Source: an uncultured Chthonomonas sp. (lineage in GTDB: Bacteria; Armatimonadota; Chthonomonadetes; Chthonomonadales; CAJBBX01). Taken from it: a stretch of DNA of 5,639 bases. Below are positions 4,985 through 5,639 of the stretch, in pieces. The notes beneath the pieces are model-generated. The model did no database searches and was not told the DNA's origin. It worked only from the letters and a program-made list of their open reading frames with translations. The DNA lies in NCBI GenBank assembly GCA_903886985.1, contig CAISOI010000519.1:1-5639 (forward strand), read 5' to 3'. The first letter of the stretch is position 1, and every line of letters begins with the position of its first letter. A program made the translations under genes and the position numbers.

Positions 4985-5639
4985 TTAACCGAATTCTGAT
5001 AACCAATAACCACCGCAAAACTGAAAGTGGTCAAGCACTGATTCCTGTTTTAATGGTTGTTTTGATTATCACTGCTTTCGCAGTAACAATCGTCACGAGT
5101 TCACACCGCGAAGTGAAAGCGGCAGACAACTCACTTAAGGATGTTCAAGCCTACTATATTGCAAAAGGAGCTGTCAATTACACTGCTGCTGTTTTGCAAC
5201 AAGCGACAAATGGCGGTGACTACCCTGCGAACTTAACTCAGCCACCGGATACAGATGGCAATGGTTGGACACAATTTGGCGACGGCTATTACAAAGTGGA
5301 TATCATTGACACCTCTTCCAGGCTTAACGTAAACACTGCCAGTGCAGCCGATCTCGCGAAACTACCAATTTGTCAGCTAACAGATCCATCCATCGCAGCA
5401 AATATCGTCGATTGGAGAGATGCGGATGAAACCCCTACAACTCTTCAAAATGTTACGGGCGCAGAGTCAGATTATTATCAATCTTTGACTCCTCCTTACA
5501 ACGCGAAAAATGCACCCTTCGACACAGTGGAAGAGCTACTTTTAGTCAAGGGAATTACACCTGCCATTTTCTACGGACAGAACGGCACCATTCCGACGGC
5601 CCCTCTTTCGGATCCTGCCAACAGTACGACGGGGCTGGC
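4981..5639 (+). CDS. gspK: GspK, minor pseudopilin at the pseudopilus tip (3'-truncated by window edge)
   Basis: The first 219 residues of GspK, the large pseudopilin that caps the pseudopilus. It starts at ATG 4981 in an ATGA overlap with the gspJ stop and stays open to the right edge. The 17-residue leader ends KTESG, followed by QALIP and a hydrophobic helix to about residue 40. Glu+5 is absent, as is characteristic of GspK, and the +5 residue is Pro. Then come DVQAYYIAKGAVNY (54-67), the first SAM-like helix-hairpin region RLNVNTASAADLAKLP (114-129) with ANIVDWRDADE (140-150), the GAESDYY (160-166) and PPYNAKNAPF (171-180) block, and VEELLLVKGIT (183-193). These match the GspK insert domain closely. 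Single Cys131. Family proteins usually exceed 300 residues, so about a third is missing. gspL, gspM and others would be expected downstream or elsewhere. Confidence 0.95.
   Translation, partial: MINRILITNNHRKTESGQALIPVLMVVLIITAFAVTIVTSSHREVKAADNSLKDVQAYYIAKGAVNYTAAVLQQATNGGDYPANLTQPPDTDGNGWTQFGDGYYKVDIIDTSSRLNVNTASAADLAKLPICQLTDPSIAANIVDWRDADETPTTLQNVTGAESDYYQSLTPPYNAKNAPFDTVEELLLVKGITPAIFYGQNGTIPTAPLSDPANSTTGL

Noticed and set aside
4807..5034. Minus-strand Pro/Val repeat protein
   Set aside because: It is the reverse complement of the Gly/Thr tract of gspJ and the start of gspK. The repeat is a by-product of the sense coding.
1..5639. Type IV pilus (pilB-pilC-pilA) locus
   Set aside because: The GspG-specific blocks, the full H-I-J-K set and GspK without Glu+5 identify a type II secretion cluster.

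Overview
The window is one co-oriented (+ strand) stretch of a type II secretion system (T2SS) gene cluster in the order gspE(partial)-gspF-gspG-gspH-gspI-gspJ-gspK(partial). It encodes the cytoplasmic assembly ATPase, the polytopic inner-membrane platform protein, the major pseudopilin and all four minor pseudopilins. The order and the pseudopilin signatures identify it as a T2SS (Gsp) locus rather than a type IV pilus locus: GspG carries the YPTTE.GL.ALV and NDPWG blocks, GspH has the class-H fold signature, and GspK lacks Glu+5 and has the large insert domain. No transposon, phage, tRNA, rRNA or CRISPR sequence was seen. Nothing was seen on the minus strand except shadow reading frames.

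Layout: positions 1-1049 hold the C-terminal part of GspE, whose reading frame is open from the left edge. An 89-base gap without a convincing promoter leads to gspF (1139-2416). A 51-base gap holding a short perfect dyad and a good Shine-Dalgarno precedes gspG (start at 2468). A 66-base gap with a weak hairpin over the gspG stop precedes gspH (most likely start 2963). From there gspH/gspI (11-base overlap), gspI/gspJ (TAATG, 1-base overlap) and gspJ/gspK (ATGA, 4-base overlap) are tightly packed, which suggests coupled translation of the tip subunits. gspK begins at 4981 and runs off the right edge.

How the genes work together, from family knowledge: GspE hydrolyses ATP at the cytoplasmic face and, with GspF as platform, drives polymerisation of GspG into a short periplasmic pseudopilus. 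GspK-I-J, joined by GspH, form its tip. All pseudopilins need an inner-membrane prepilin peptidase (GspO/PilD), which is not in this window. The secretin (GspD) and the GspC/L/M scaffold are also outside it.

Organism: a didermal (outer-membrane) bacterium of middling GC content by eye. The divergence from proteobacterial Gsp proteins and the low-complexity Ser/Thr/Gly insertions in the minor pseudopilins suggest a non-proteobacterial lineage (for example PVC-group or Armatimonadota-like). This is a guess and cannot be fixed from the sequence alone.

I see a divergent but recognisable T2SS, not an undescribed system. The points worth a second look are a shortened GspG calcium loop, Ala at -1 in the GspH cleavage site, and collagen-like and Gly/Thr-rich insertions in GspJ.
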